The notes below the pieces were generated by a model. That model was given only the letters and a program-made list of their open reading frames with translations. It was not told the DNA's origin and ran no database searches. From positions 1 through 37,198 of the IMG/VR virus record IMGVR_UViG_3300025759_000259: a stretch of 37,198 bases of DNA, one strand, 5' to 3'. Shown here one piece after another: positions 1 through 6,634 of the stretch; positions within the stretch are counted from its first letter, which is position 1; each line of letters starts with the position of its first letter. The stretch is from a virus. The position numbers and the translations under genes are program-made.

Positions 1-27
1 ATGACGTTAGAAATGGTCAAGAAATAT

Positions 28-67
28 TAAATTAGGGGTTGCTTTATCTGTGGCACTGGTTCATAGT
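28..67 (+). promoter_or_regulatory. Candidate early promoter with repeated upstream element
   Basis: A weak sigma70-like pair is visible: TTGCTT at 39-44, a 17-nt spacer, and CATAGT at 62-67. It is preceded by the 14-mer TAAATTAGGGGTTG (28-41), which recurs exactly at 332-345 in the same position relative to a second -35 element. It lies upstream of the first complete gene (ATG 104). Bases 1-30 form only a 9-codon ATG...TAA stretch, perhaps the tail of something cut by the window edge. The promoter call rests mainly on the repeat, because the hexamers are poor. Confidence 0.4.
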
Positions 68-103
68 GTCACTAGATAAACACCTAGGAAAAGGAAAAAG
101 AGT

Positions 104-334
104 ATGTCACACACAAACATTTTAGTAGATGCAGATATTGTAATACGTAACCGTTTGACAGGTAAGGAAGTAGATCTATCTGTCAAGGATATTAGATGCC
201 TATGGATATGGGATGATATATCTAGGGATGCTGCAGAATATTGGGCTGTTTCCGATTGGATAGCAGAAAATTTTGGTAACGGAATAGATTGGTTTTCTAT
301 TAAATCATGGACTGGATCACCAATAAAAGAATAA
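104..334 (+). CDS. Hypothetical early protein (76 aa)
   Basis: I do not recognise this small acidic protein. It carries an N-terminal ILVDADIVIRNR segment and a tryptophan-rich middle (CLWIWDD, AEYWAVSDW). The start is supported by AAAAGGAAAAAGAGT directly upstream of the ATG, a good ribosome binding site. It is the first complete gene of the rightward block and sits between two copies of the TAAATTAGGGGTTG element, so it is probably expressed early, when phages make host-takeover or anti-defence proteins. No membrane segment or metal-binding motif is visible. The function is unknown. Confidence 0.65.
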   Translation: MSHTNILVDADIVIRNRLTGKEVDLSVKDIRCLWIWDDISRDAAEYWAVSDWIAENFGNGIDWFSIKSWTGSPIKE

Positions 335-371
335 ATTAGGGGTTGACAACAAAAAAGAAACATGCTTAAGT
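332..371 (+). promoter_or_regulatory. Candidate early promoter, second repeat copy
   Basis: The 14-mer TAAATTAGGGGTTG (332-345) runs into a consensus -35 TTGACA (343-348). At 17 nt spacing the -10 position reads TTAAGT (366-371), which is poor. The shared element with 28-41 suggests a paired regulatory site ahead of the small early genes. The 404-631 gene follows. Confidence 0.4.
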
Positions 372-403
372 TTAACCATAGACAAACACAGAAAGGAAAA
401 CAA

Positions 404-631
404 ATGTTTGTATTACTAGCAACAAAAGACTTGAACGACGGAACAAAAGGTTTTCGTTTTAACTTCCTAGGTATCAAAGGACTAACACGAAAACGGAAAG
501 GACTAAGCCGTGGCCTAGGTTTCCAGAAAGGTAAGTGCACCACAGCCTTGCACCTAGGGAAACGCACTGTTTACTTTGAAACAAAACGTAATAGACAATC
601 AGTGCGACAGCTGCGACACTTTGCAGGATGA
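404..631 (+). CDS. Hypothetical basic early protein (75 aa)
   Basis: This is a strongly basic 75-residue protein with many Lys and Arg (for example GLTRKRKGLSRGLGFQKGK) and no recognised domain. The start at ATG 404 is chosen over the upstream in-frame ATG at 362 because AAAGGAAAACAA sits immediately before it. Its charge would suit nucleic-acid binding, but that is inference only. It ends at 631, overlapping the possible ATG (628) of the next gene, and lies in the string of small early genes before the replication module. Confidence 0.65.
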   Translation: MFVLLATKDLNDGTKGFRFNFLGIKGLTRKRKGLSRGLGFQKGKCTTALHLGKRTVYFETKRNRQSVRQLRHFAG

Positions 632-633
632 CC

Positions 634-855
634 ATGGGCAAGTATGTCAAAAGGTTTTTGATAGCTCTCTCAGTGCTGCTCAATGTGGCACTGGGGGGAC
701 CAAGTAACCAGACGTTTAGTGCTAGGAATTGGCAATGGAAAAGAGAAAAGAGAAAGAACTTAGTCTTTTATATTGACAAAGTTTTAGGCGTCGATCATTG
801 TAGCAATAGCTGGTCCTATTGGATCACCAGAAAGGAAAAGAAAGATGATAAGTAA
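634..855 (+). CDS. Small membrane-anchored phage protein (73 aa)
   Basis: Residues about 7-22 (FLIALSVLLNVALGG) form a hydrophobic N-terminal segment, either a signal anchor or a signal peptide. It is followed by a conserved-looking block, NQTFSARNWQWKRE, and a tail with DHCSNSW and a Lys/Asp-rich end. The SNQTFSARNWxWKR pattern resembles a small protein of unknown function that I recall from many tailed phages; this is from memory and unchecked. The start could be 628 or 634. AGG at 625-627 fits 634 better. It overlaps the next gene by 11 nt. Confidence 0.6.
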   Translation: MGKYVKRFLIALSVLLNVALGGPSNQTFSARNWQWKREKRKNLVFYIDKVLGVDHCSNSWSYWITRKEKKDDK

Positions 856-1012
856 GAAAAAGAAATGGTCCCCACAGTATGGACAATATACGGAGAGTGA
901 TGCCATAATTGATGCTGAATGGCTAGATCCAGATGAGGACCAAGAGAAAATAGAAGAAGAATATTATATAGAAATATGTCAGAAAGGGGACTTGACTTAC
1001 AGTCCTGACTAG
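845..1012 (+). CDS. Hypothetical acidic protein (55 aa)
   Basis: The frame runs from ATG 845 to TAG 1012. It has a lysine-rich start (MISKKKKWSPQYGQY) and then a very acidic half (AEWLDPDEDQEKIEEEYY). AAGGAAAAGAAAG lies just upstream of the ATG, a good ribosome binding site, and the frame overlaps the end of the previous gene, as is usual in this block. The function is unknown. Its last codons contain the -35 hexamer of the promoter at 992-1020. Confidence 0.6.
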   Translation: MISKKKKWSPQYGQYTESDAIIDAEWLDPDEDQEKIEEEYYIEICQKGDLTYSPD

Positions 1013-1020
1013 AGTATATA
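992..1020 (+). promoter_or_regulatory. Sigma70-type promoter TTGACT-17-TATATA
   Basis: TTGACT at 992-997, exactly 17 nt, then TATATA at 1015-1020. The start site would be near 1027. It sits in the 3' end of the preceding small gene and would drive 1092-1370 and the replication genes behind it. Confidence 0.7.
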
Positions 1021-1030
1021 CATATATATC

Positions 1031-1046
1031 CTGCCCTAACGGACAG
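1031..1046 (+). other. Possible 5'-leader hairpin
   Basis: CTGCCC (1031-1036), loop TAAC, GGACAG (1041-1046): a six-pair stem with one mismatch. It would lie about 4 nt into the transcript from the 992-1020 promoter, a position where hairpins can stabilise mRNA 5' ends. No U-tract follows, so it is unlikely to be a terminator. Confidence 0.35.
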
Positions 1047-1091
1047 CCTTATTATACAAAGTAAACCATGACTTGTCAAGAGGAAAATATC

Positions 1092-1370
1092 ATGCAAGAG
1101 GACAGCATTTATTTCAGCATAGGGGACCAAGAGTTCGAAGTGCTTAGTGAAGTAGTACAAGAGGGTGAGTTCAAACTAGAAAGATGGTCAGACTTGCCAT
1201 ATGAATTAGACATTATAGCCAACCCAATGATCAGGATCTTAGATGTATTCGACGGGGAAGGAAACAGACATGACCCTACAGTCTTGACAAAGAAACAGCA
1301 TCAGACTATAATGGAGCTATTGACCCAGAAATACTGGGATGAGGTAGTAGAAGGAGAAGTATGGGTATGA
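1092..1370 (+). CDS. Hypothetical acidic protein (92 aa)
   Basis: I do not recognise this protein. It is acidic, with a globular-looking composition (YFSIGDQEFEVLSEVV... DVFDGEGNRHDP) and no membrane segment. The start at ATG 1092 is preferred over ATG 1068 because AGAGGA lies about 8 nt before it, while 1068 has no ribosome binding site. It ends 10 nt inside the primase-helicase gene, so the two are probably translationally coupled. Its 3' half carries the perfect sigma70 promoter at 1284-1312. It could be a replication accessory protein from its position, but nothing in the sequence shows this. Confidence 0.6.
   Translation: MQEDSIYFSIGDQEFEVLSEVVQEGEFKLERWSDLPYELDIIANPMIRILDVFDGEGNRHDPTVLTKKQHQTIMELLTQKYWDEVVEGEVWV
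1284..1312 (+). promoter_or_regulatory. Perfect sigma70 promoter TTGACA-17-TATAAT
   Basis: TTGACA at 1284-1289, a 17-nt spacer, and TATAAT at 1307-1312: all 12 consensus bases at optimal spacing. The start would be near 1319. It is embedded in the 3' end of the 92-aa gene and about 50 nt before the primase-helicase ATG, so it should drive the replication module using host RNA polymerase. Confidence 0.85.
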
Positions 1371-2941
1371 CATGGGTAAGCCACCAGCCTTGTCCCTATG
1401 AGGACTGCGGTAGCTCAGATGCGTTCAGCTACAACACAGAAAGCATGGCTGGCAGGTGTCATTCATGCGAGAGAAAGTATAGGTTCAACCAAGAAGAAAA
1501 GGATGACTGGGAAATGCCAGAGCAAGAACAGATAAGACCTGTCCCAACAGAAGTGCTGACCCCTGTCTATCGTAGTGTCAGAAGTATCAGCAAGGAAACC
1601 ATGGAGTTCTTTGGGGTCAAGACATTCTTGGATAGCCAAGGAAAAGAGATAAAGCAGGACTACCCATATCCATCAGGCGGCATCAAGACAAGGTTCTTCC
1701 CTAAGGAGTTCAGAGCTAAGAACCTGAAGACAGATGAGCTATTCGGAATGAACCTGTGGAATGCAGGATCAGGAAAGATCGTCACCATAACTGAGGGTGA
1801 GCTAGATGCCATGTCAGCCTATCAGATGTGTAAGAACCCTAAGTATGGTTCAGCATTTGTATCACTGCCATCAGCCACCCCTAGCAATAAGCTATGGGCT
1901 AACGTAACGGAGTGGCTCAAATCATTCGATAAGATTATCTTGTCAATAGAACATGATGACCAAGGGAATGCTGTAGCTCAACGCATAGCTAACCTATTCC
2001 CTAATAAGGTCTACAGGGTACAGCATGACAAATATAAGGATGCCAATGAGTTTCTTGAGGCAGGTGCAAGGAATGAGTTCTATCATGCATGGTACAACGC
2101 CAAGAAGTACACACCTGAGAACATACTGAATACCCCTGACCAGTTCCTTAAGTTATTCAATACGTCAGAGAACCATGTCTATGTTGAGACAGGCATACAG
2201 GACTTCGATGATCTATGCATGGGCCTGATGCAAGGACACTTCACATTGTTCAAGGCACAGACAGGTATAGGCAAGACAGAGTTCATGAGATACCTAGAGT
2301 ATCACATCCTAAAGAATTACCCTGAGATTTCTATAGCTGCATGGCACATGGAAGAGACAAAGCTACGTAGTCTGCTTGGTCTTGTGTCATACTATAGTAA
2401 CAAGAACCTTACCCGAAAGGATCTAATAGAACAAGAGCAAGCAGAAGAAGAAGTACAAAGGGCTATCGTAGATATAACAAAGGATGAGAGACTATACCAA
2501 TTCTTCCTTAATGATGAGGACGATCCCCTTGACATACTGGGACACATAAGGTATCTTTCTCAAGCTTGTGGTGTCCGATATGTATTCTTCGAACCTATCC
2601 AAGACATCGCAGCTAACATGGCAGGGGATGAAAGCAAAGAACAATTCTTAGCTGATCTATCTGTCAGACTATCTAAGTTAGCAGCTGAGTTAGGGGTAGG
2701 CATCATCACTATCGGACATACCAATGATGACGGGGCTGTCAAATACTGCCGCATGATCGAGCAAAGGGCATCAGTGGTTGTAGAATTACAACGTGACAAG
2801 ATGTCAGAAGACGCAGATGAGAGAAACACAACACGCCTACTGGTCACAAAGAATAGACCCGTTGGCCCCACAGGATACGCAGGTCAGCTATCGTTTGACC
2901 CAGCATCCTTTACACTTAAGGAAAAGTATGCAACATATTGA
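1361..2941 (+). CDS. Primase-helicase, T7 gp4-like
   Basis: A bifunctional replisome motor that primes lagging strands and unwinds the fork. An N-terminal zinc motif has C11, C16, C33 and C36 (T7 uses CxxC twice; here the first pair is C-x4-C). The Toprim primase core shows TEGELDA (E145, E147) and IILSIEHDDQG, where the usual DxD reads E197-x-D199. Walker A is QTGIGKT (300-306). The Walker B region is GVRYVFFEPIQD, followed by GIITIGHTND. Its 526 aa are close to T7 gp4 (566 aa). The ATG at 1361 follows AAGGAGAAGT. The polymerase ORFs come next. The family assignment is firm; the altered Toprim acid is worth checking. Confidence 0.95.
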   Translation: MGMTWVSHQPCPYEDCGSSDAFSYNTESMAGRCHSCERKYRFNQEEKDDWEMPEQEQIRPVPTEVLTPVYRSVRSISKETMEFFGVKTFLDSQGKEIKQDYPYPSGGIKTRFFPKEFRAKNLKTDELFGMNLWNAGSGKIVTITEGELDAMSAYQMCKNPKYGSAFVSLPSATPSNKLWANVTEWLKSFDKIILSIEHDDQGNAVAQRIANLFPNKVYRVQHDKYKDANEFLEAGARNEFYHAWYNAKKYTPENILNTPDQFLKLFNTSENHVYVETGIQDFDDLCMGLMQGHFTLFKAQTGIGKTEFMRYLEYHILKNYPEISIAAWHMEETKLRSLLGLVSYYSNKNLTRKDLIEQEQAEEEVQRAIVDITKDERLYQFFLNDEDDPLDILGHIRYLSQACGVRYVFFEPIQDIAANMAGDESKEQFLADLSVRLSKLAAELGVGIITIGHTNDDGAVKYCRMIEQRASVVVELQRDKMSEDADERNTTRLLVTKNRPVGPTGYAGQLSFDPASFTLKEKYATY

Positions 2942-3140
2942 TTTCTGGCCTACATTTAGTGCGGTGGTCTACTTCTTAGGAATGATCTTGCACTACTATC
3001 ATGTGCTCACAGTGTTTTACTTACAGGATATACCAGATGAGGAAAGGAGTAAGGTAAGGACAATGATGTTCTCTTTGATATGGCCTTGGACAGTTATATT
3101 GATGACAACGGGGTTGATGGGTGATGGTGATGATGACTAA
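2928..3140 (+). CDS. Small two-span membrane protein (70 aa)
   Basis: The frame starts at ATG 2928, inside the end of the primase-helicase gene, with AAGGAAAAGT directly before it. Two hydrophobic segments are clear: about residues 9-30 (VVYFLGMILHYYHVLTVFYL) and about 46-64 (MMFSLIWPWTVILMTTGLM). They are separated by a charged loop (DIPDEERSKVR), and the protein ends in GDGDDD. I do not recognise a family. Its position between helicase and polymerase suggests co-expression with replication. Membrane anchoring of replication or superinfection exclusion are possibilities, not shown. Confidence 0.6.
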   Translation: MQHIDFWPTFSAVVYFLGMILHYYHVLTVFYLQDIPDEERSKVRTMMFSLIWPWTVILMTTGLMGDGDDD

Positions 3141-4026
3141 TAAAATTGTAGCTATGGACATAGAGACAGATGCATTAGATGCCACAAGGATCTGGGTTAT
3201 CTGTGCTCAAGATGTCAACACAGGGGAAACAGAACAGTTCCTCAATGTTGACAGGATACCTGAGGAAAGGGAGAGGTTCATTGAATATTGTCGCACAATA
3301 CATACTTTTGTTTTCCACAATGGCATTGGCTTTGATGTCGGTGTTATTAATCGACTGGTCAAAGAGGATTGCATTGATCCTACTATGGTTCTCGATACTC
3401 TTATTCTGTCTCGCCTTATCCAATACGACTTAGAAGGTGGTCATAGTCTTAAGGCATGGGGTAAACGGCTTAGTGATTTCAAGATGGACTTCAAGGATTT
3501 CTCAGTGCTCACCCAAGAGATGATCGACTATTGTCATCAGGATGTAGCTGTCACAGTTAAGATCTATAAGAGGTTCTTAAGTGTTATCAGTAACCCAATG
3601 TGGCAAGATGCTATCAGATGTGAGCATGACATACAGATCCTGTGTGAAGAGATGACAAAGAATGGTTTCTATTTCGAGAAAGATAAAGCTGAACATCTTC
3701 TGGATGAGATAGAGCTACGCATGTGTGAATTAGAAGAAGGATTCCAACATGACTTTCCACCCAAACTAGAGGAAGTCAATAGGATTATCTATCGCAAGAA
3801 ACAAGATGGCTCATTGATGGCTAATGTTGTCAAGGCTAAAGAGAAATACCCGAAGACAGAAGTTGACAAGTCTACCTACCCACCTAATCTTATCTGCTAT
3901 GATTGGGTAGAGTTCAAACCATCGTCACCTAAGATGCGTATTGAAAGACTATGGCAAGCTGGCTGGAAACCAACAGACAAAACCAAGGGGCATATAGAAT
4001 ATGACAGAGAACAAAACCGTAGATAG
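3121..4026 (+). CDS. DNA polymerase, 3'-5' exonuclease part (split gene)
   Basis: This is the N-terminal proofreading half of a T7 gp5-like family A polymerase. Exo I is MDIETDAL (D13, E15), Exo II is VFHNGIGFD (N67, D72) and Exo III is YCHQD (Y137, D141), so all catalytic acids are present. The end (KPTDKTKGHIEYD) corresponds to the stretch just before the polymerase thumb in T7 gp5. The frame then stops at 4026, while the polymerase domain continues in the +1 frame from 4001. The start is uncertain: GTG 3121 and ATG 3124, 3130 and 3133 are all possible, and no strong ribosome binding site decides between them. The alternatives (true split, frameshift, 1-base sequence error) are set out in the findings. 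Confidence 0.88.
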   Translation: MMVMMTNKIVAMDIETDALDATRIWVICAQDVNTGETEQFLNVDRIPEERERFIEYCRTIHTFVFHNGIGFDVGVINRLVKEDCIDPTMVLDTLILSRLIQYDLEGGHSLKAWGKRLSDFKMDFKDFSVLTQEMIDYCHQDVAVTVKIYKRFLSVISNPMWQDAIRCEHDIQILCEEMTKNGFYFEKDKAEHLLDEIELRMCELEEGFQHDFPPKLEEVNRIIYRKKQDGSLMANVVKAKEKYPKTEVDKSTYPPNLICYDWVEFKPSSPKMRIERLWQAGWKPTDKTKGHIEYDREQNRR

Positions 4027-5032
4027 AGGGGCTAAGTTTGCTAGGTACGGATGGACCTTATCTGAGGCAAACCTTAGCACACTCCCTGAGACAGCCCCTG
4101 CAGGAGGCAAACGTCTGACTGAGTGGTTGACACTTGAAGGACGCAGAAGCTCACTGGTGGAGTGGCTAGGACACTGTGGTGACGATTCACGTATTCATGG
4201 TAAGTTCCAAGGGATAGGTGCATGGACAGGACGCATGGCACACAGAGCACCTAATCAAGCTAACATCCCAGCTGAGTTTCATGGTACACCTAAGTCAGCC
4301 GTAGATGAAGTGAAGGACAAGTATGATGGACAGTTCAGGGCATTGTGGTCAGTGCCTGAGGGCAGCTATCTAGTAGGCACAGATGCTGAGGGTATCCAGC
4401 TGCGTATCTTAGCTCACCTTATGAAGTCAGATGAGTATGTCCATGCGATTGTGTCAGGAAAGAAAGAGGATGAGACAGACATCCATAACGTAAACCGTAA
4501 GGCTCTGGGTATGTCACACGTAACAAGAGACATGGCTAAGACATTCATCTATGCCTTCTTGCTAGGTGCTGGCACAGGTAAAATCTCACAGATCCTAAAG
4601 GTCAGCCACAGAGAAGCCAGTCAAGCTGTCGATAACTTTATGGAATCAATTCAAGGACTTGCTGATCTAAAGAAGAAGGTCATACCTCATATAGCTAAAC
4701 GTAAATGGTTCAGGGGCTTAGATGGACGTAAGGTTCCTGTCCCTTCTGAGCACAAGACACTGGCAGGTATGCTGCAGAACGGTGAGTCAGTCATCATGAA
4801 ACACTCAGCCTTGCAATGGGTATCTCAGGCTAGACAGAAAGGTATAGACTTCAAGCTTGTCACATGGCCCCATGATGAATGGCAGACAGAAGTCTGTGGC
4901 GATTATGCAACAGCTGAGGAACTAGGCACAATCCAAAGACAGAGTATTGTTGACACTGGTGTTAAATTTGGTATGATGTGTCCGTTAGCTGGATCAACTG
5001 ACATAGGTAAGAACTGGAAGGATACTCACTGA
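4001..5032 (+). CDS. DNA polymerase, family A polymerase part (split gene)
   Basis: This is the C-terminal half of a T7 gp5-like replicative polymerase. GKFQGIGAWTGRMAHRAPNQ matches the conserved GR-motif region before the palm. Motif A is DAEGIQLR (D128). The O-helix motif B is RDMAKTFIYAFLLGAG (R176, K180, Y184). Motif C is PHDEWQ. Two residues differ from the family norm: Q133 where T7 E480 / E. coli E710 sits, and L188 where T7 Y530 / E. coli Y766 sits. ATG 4001 has AAGGGG about 10 nt upstream (3985-3990), so it could be translated separately. Without the N-terminal ORF it would lack proofreading. It ends in a TGATG overlap with the next small gene. Confidence 0.9.
   Translation: MTENKTVDRGAKFARYGWTLSEANLSTLPETAPAGGKRLTEWLTLEGRRSSLVEWLGHCGDDSRIHGKFQGIGAWTGRMAHRAPNQANIPAEFHGTPKSAVDEVKDKYDGQFRALWSVPEGSYLVGTDAEGIQLRILAHLMKSDEYVHAIVSGKKEDETDIHNVNRKALGMSHVTRDMAKTFIYAFLLGAGTGKISQILKVSHREASQAVDNFMESIQGLADLKKKVIPHIAKRKWFRGLDGRKVPVPSEHKTLAGMLQNGESVIMKHSALQWVSQARQKGIDFKLVTWPHDEWQTEVCGDYATAEELGTIQRQSIVDTGVKFGMMCPLAGSTDIGKNWKDTH
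4950..4977 (+). promoter_or_regulatory. Possible promoter TTGACA-16-TATGAT
   Basis: TTGACA at 4950-4955, a 16-nt spacer and TATGAT at 4972-4977, inside the polymerase 3' end and about 100 nt upstream of the stronger promoter at 5071-5099. It may be a secondary start for the SSB transcript. Confidence 0.4.
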
Positions 5033-5136
5033 TGGAATGGATAGTAGCTATACTTCCTATAATTTTTGTCTTGACAATCCAATCAATAATCTATATAATA
5101 AACAACTCAACAGCCAAAGGAGATAGCAATGGCTAA
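5032..5136 (+). CDS. Very small membrane protein (34 aa)
   Basis: The start codon overlaps the polymerase stop (TGATG), which implies translational coupling. AAGGA lies about 10 nt before it. The product is a single hydrophobic helix (residues about 3-23, WIVAILPIIFVLTIQSIIYI) with a short polar tail, and it ends 8 nt inside the SSB gene. The perfect promoter at 5071-5099 lies within it. The frame could partly be a by-product of an AT-rich promoter region, but the neat start overlap supports a real gene. The function is unknown. Confidence 0.5.
   Translation: MEWIVAILPIIFVLTIQSIIYIINNSTAKGDSNG
5071..5099 (+). promoter_or_regulatory. Perfect sigma70 promoter TTGACA-17-TATAAT
   Basis: TTGACA at 5071-5076, a 17-nt spacer and TATAAT at 5094-5099: 12 of 12 consensus bases. 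The start would be near 5106, about 23 nt before the SSB ATG, leaving just room for the AAAGGAGAT ribosome binding site. It should give strong SSB expression and continue into thyX. Confidence 0.88.
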
Positions 5137-5611
5137 AACTAAATACGGTGTATTCGAAGGTCAACTATACTATGCCCGTGTATTCACAGATAACATGGAT
5201 GACCATGAGTATCATGAGAAAACAAGTGGTCAGTTCAACACTGTCTTTGTCCCTAAGGATGACGCAGAGTTAAACAAGATGGTTGACTTAGGTTTCCCTG
5301 AGGTATCAATGGGTAACAAGATGATCAAGGAGTGGTCAGTTGCTGGTGACCGTAAGGGTATGAAACTTAAACGCCCTAACGTACACCCATCAGGTATCGA
5401 AGACTTCGGTGGAGCACCATCTGTAACTAAGGGTAAGACCAATACACCATGGGACTACATCGAAGATGGTGGCTTGGGTGATGGTACAAAAGCCCTTGTC
5501 AAGATCTCTATCTATGGCGAAGGATCGACAGCATCTGTTCGCCTAGAGAAGATCGGTGTGATTGAGCATGTACCAGTACAAGAGTCAGAGTTAGCTGAGG
5601 ATCGTTGGTAG
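5129..5611 (+). CDS. Single-stranded DNA-binding protein, T7 gp2.5-like
   Basis: A 160-aa protein that should coat single-stranded DNA at the fork and contact the polymerase and helicase. Evidence: its size, its place right after the polymerase, an OB-like beta-rich composition (for example KALVKISIYGEGSTASVRLEKIGV near the C-terminal third, split here only as a description), and an acidic C-terminal tail ending EDRW. T7 gp2.5 likewise ends in an acidic tail with a terminal aromatic (Phe) that is essential for partner contacts; here it is Trp. AAAGGAGATAGCAATG gives an excellent ribosome binding site, and a perfect promoter lies just upstream, fitting the high copy number SSBs need. Confidence 0.82.
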   Translation: MAKTKYGVFEGQLYYARVFTDNMDDHEYHEKTSGQFNTVFVPKDDAELNKMVDLGFPEVSMGNKMIKEWSVAGDRKGMKLKRPNVHPSGIEDFGGAPSVTKGKTNTPWDYIEDGGLGDGTKALVKISIYGEGSTASVRLEKIGVIEHVPVQESELAEDRW

Positions 5612-5612
5612 T

Positions 5613-5756
5613 ATGAACAGGGAACTAGAGATGTTCCTTCAGGAGATCGGGGTAGTTGAACCTCGGTCTCTTGACCAAGACTTAGATGACAAAGTTGTAA
5701 GAGACTTTTCATTTAAGATGCCAGAGTTAGATGAGAATGGAGAACCACCGTTTTGA
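5613..5756 (+). CDS. Hypothetical acidic protein (47 aa)
   Basis: A short frame from ATG 5613, one base after the SSB stop, to TGA 5756. It is acidic (VVEPRSLDQDLDDK ... MPELDENGEPPF) with no recognised motif. The end of the SSB gene offers TGAGG as a weak ribosome binding site. The stop codon overlaps the TTG start of ThyX, consistent with a coupled operon. The compact fit between two clear genes supports it. The function is unknown. Confidence 0.5.
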   Translation: MNRELEMFLQEIGVVEPRSLDQDLDDKVVRDFSFKMPELDENGEPPF

Positions 5757-6418
5757 TTAAGGCAACTTATATAGGACATATGGGTAATGACCTTTCAGTT
5801 GTCAATGCAGCCAGAGTATCCTTTGGTAACAAGAGTGAGTGGGATTATGAAGAATCAGATGCTTACAGTTTTAAGCAACACCTTTCTGAACGTGATAGAA
5901 AACTTATTCACTACCTTGCAAGGCATAGGCATACTTCTCCTTTCGGGCATTGCTTTATTTCTTGTCATGTACGTGCTCCTGTCTTCGTAGCTAGGCAGCT
6001 AGTCAAGCATAAATTCCTGCGTTGGAATGAAATATCTCGTCGTTATGTTGACAGTGAAATTGAGTTCTTTACACCTAAAGAATGGAGAGGACGTAGTGCT
6101 GACAAGAAGCAAGGGTCTGCTGGTGTCGTGGAAGTCAGAGGTAGTGTGCCAGTTGGTAGAGCTATGTATGCTTGTAGAGATGCTTACGAAGGTTTACTTA
6201 AAGCTGGTGTATGCCCTGAGCAAGCACGTATGGTACTACCACAGAGCATGATGACTGAGTGGCACTGGTCAGGTAGCTTAGATGCATTTGCTGACATGTG
6301 TAAGCTTCGTCTTAAGTCTGACACACAACAAGAAACAAGAGAGGTAGCTATGCAGATAGATGAAATTATAGAACCTTTATTCCCTGTGTCGTGGAAAGCA
6401 TTAAGGGAGAATCAATAA
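5753..6418 (+). CDS. thyX: Flavin-dependent thymidylate synthase ThyX
   Basis: Converts dUMP to dTMP using FAD, NADPH and methylenetetrahydrofolate, supplying thymidine for phage replication. Family features: the N-terminal GNDLSVVNAARVSFG block (11-25), HYLARHRHTSPFGH (53-66), and the signature RQLVKHKFLRWNEISRRY (81-98). The usual RHRx7S core reads K85-H86-K87-x7-S95, a conservative change. Length 221 aa is typical. The start is TTG 5753, with GGAG about 10 nt upstream. An ATG start at residue 10 would cut into the conserved N-terminus. It is followed by a TAATG overlap with the next gene. It probably shares the 5071 promoter. Confidence 0.95.
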   Translation: MIKATYIGHMGNDLSVVNAARVSFGNKSEWDYEESDAYSFKQHLSERDRKLIHYLARHRHTSPFGHCFISCHVRAPVFVARQLVKHKFLRWNEISRRYVDSEIEFFTPKEWRGRSADKKQGSAGVVEVRGSVPVGRAMYACRDAYEGLLKAGVCPEQARMVLPQSMMTEWHWSGSLDAFADMCKLRLKSDTQQETREVAMQIDEIIEPLFPVSWKALRENQ

Positions 6419-6633
6419 TGAGTGAGATAAAAGTAACAGATATAGAAGAACACGAGGATGGTAGTGCCACATTACAAGTAGAGTGTGATCCTGAGACATT
6501 CATGGCTATCTTTGACGTAGGCTTTGTGACATTAGTAAAGAGAGGTCTTGAAGGTGAGAAGTGGCAGACCTGTGTAAGTTGTGGTGGTCCTGCACAAAAT
6601 AGTATGTGTGGCTTTTGCTTAGAGGAAGAATAA
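6418..6633 (+). CDS. Zinc-ribbon-like small protein (71 aa)
   Basis: The ATG at 6418 overlaps the ThyX stop (TAATG). GGGAG lies about 10 nt upstream. The N-terminal half is acidic (DIEEHEDGSATLQVECDPETF). The C-terminus carries two CxxC knuckles, CVSCGG and CGFC, in a short zinc-ribbon arrangement. No enzyme motif is visible. Proteins of this build often bind nucleic acid or a protein partner such as RNA polymerase, but this one cannot be assigned. Confidence 0.6.
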   Translation: MSEIKVTDIEEHEDGSATLQVECDPETFMAIFDVGFVTLVKRGLEGEKWQTCVSCGGPAQNSMCGFCLEEE

Positions 6634-6634
6634 A

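Noticed and set aside
61-567. 168-aa leftward open frame opposite the first early genes
   Set aside because: It lies antisense to two genes with good ribosome binding sites and has no start signal or recognisable protein; it is a shadow frame.
2529-2557. TTGACA-17-TATCTT inside the primase-helicase gene
   Set aside because: The -10 matches only 4 of 6 and it lies mid-gene with no module behind it; given the TGACA excess, lone TTGACA hexamers are common.
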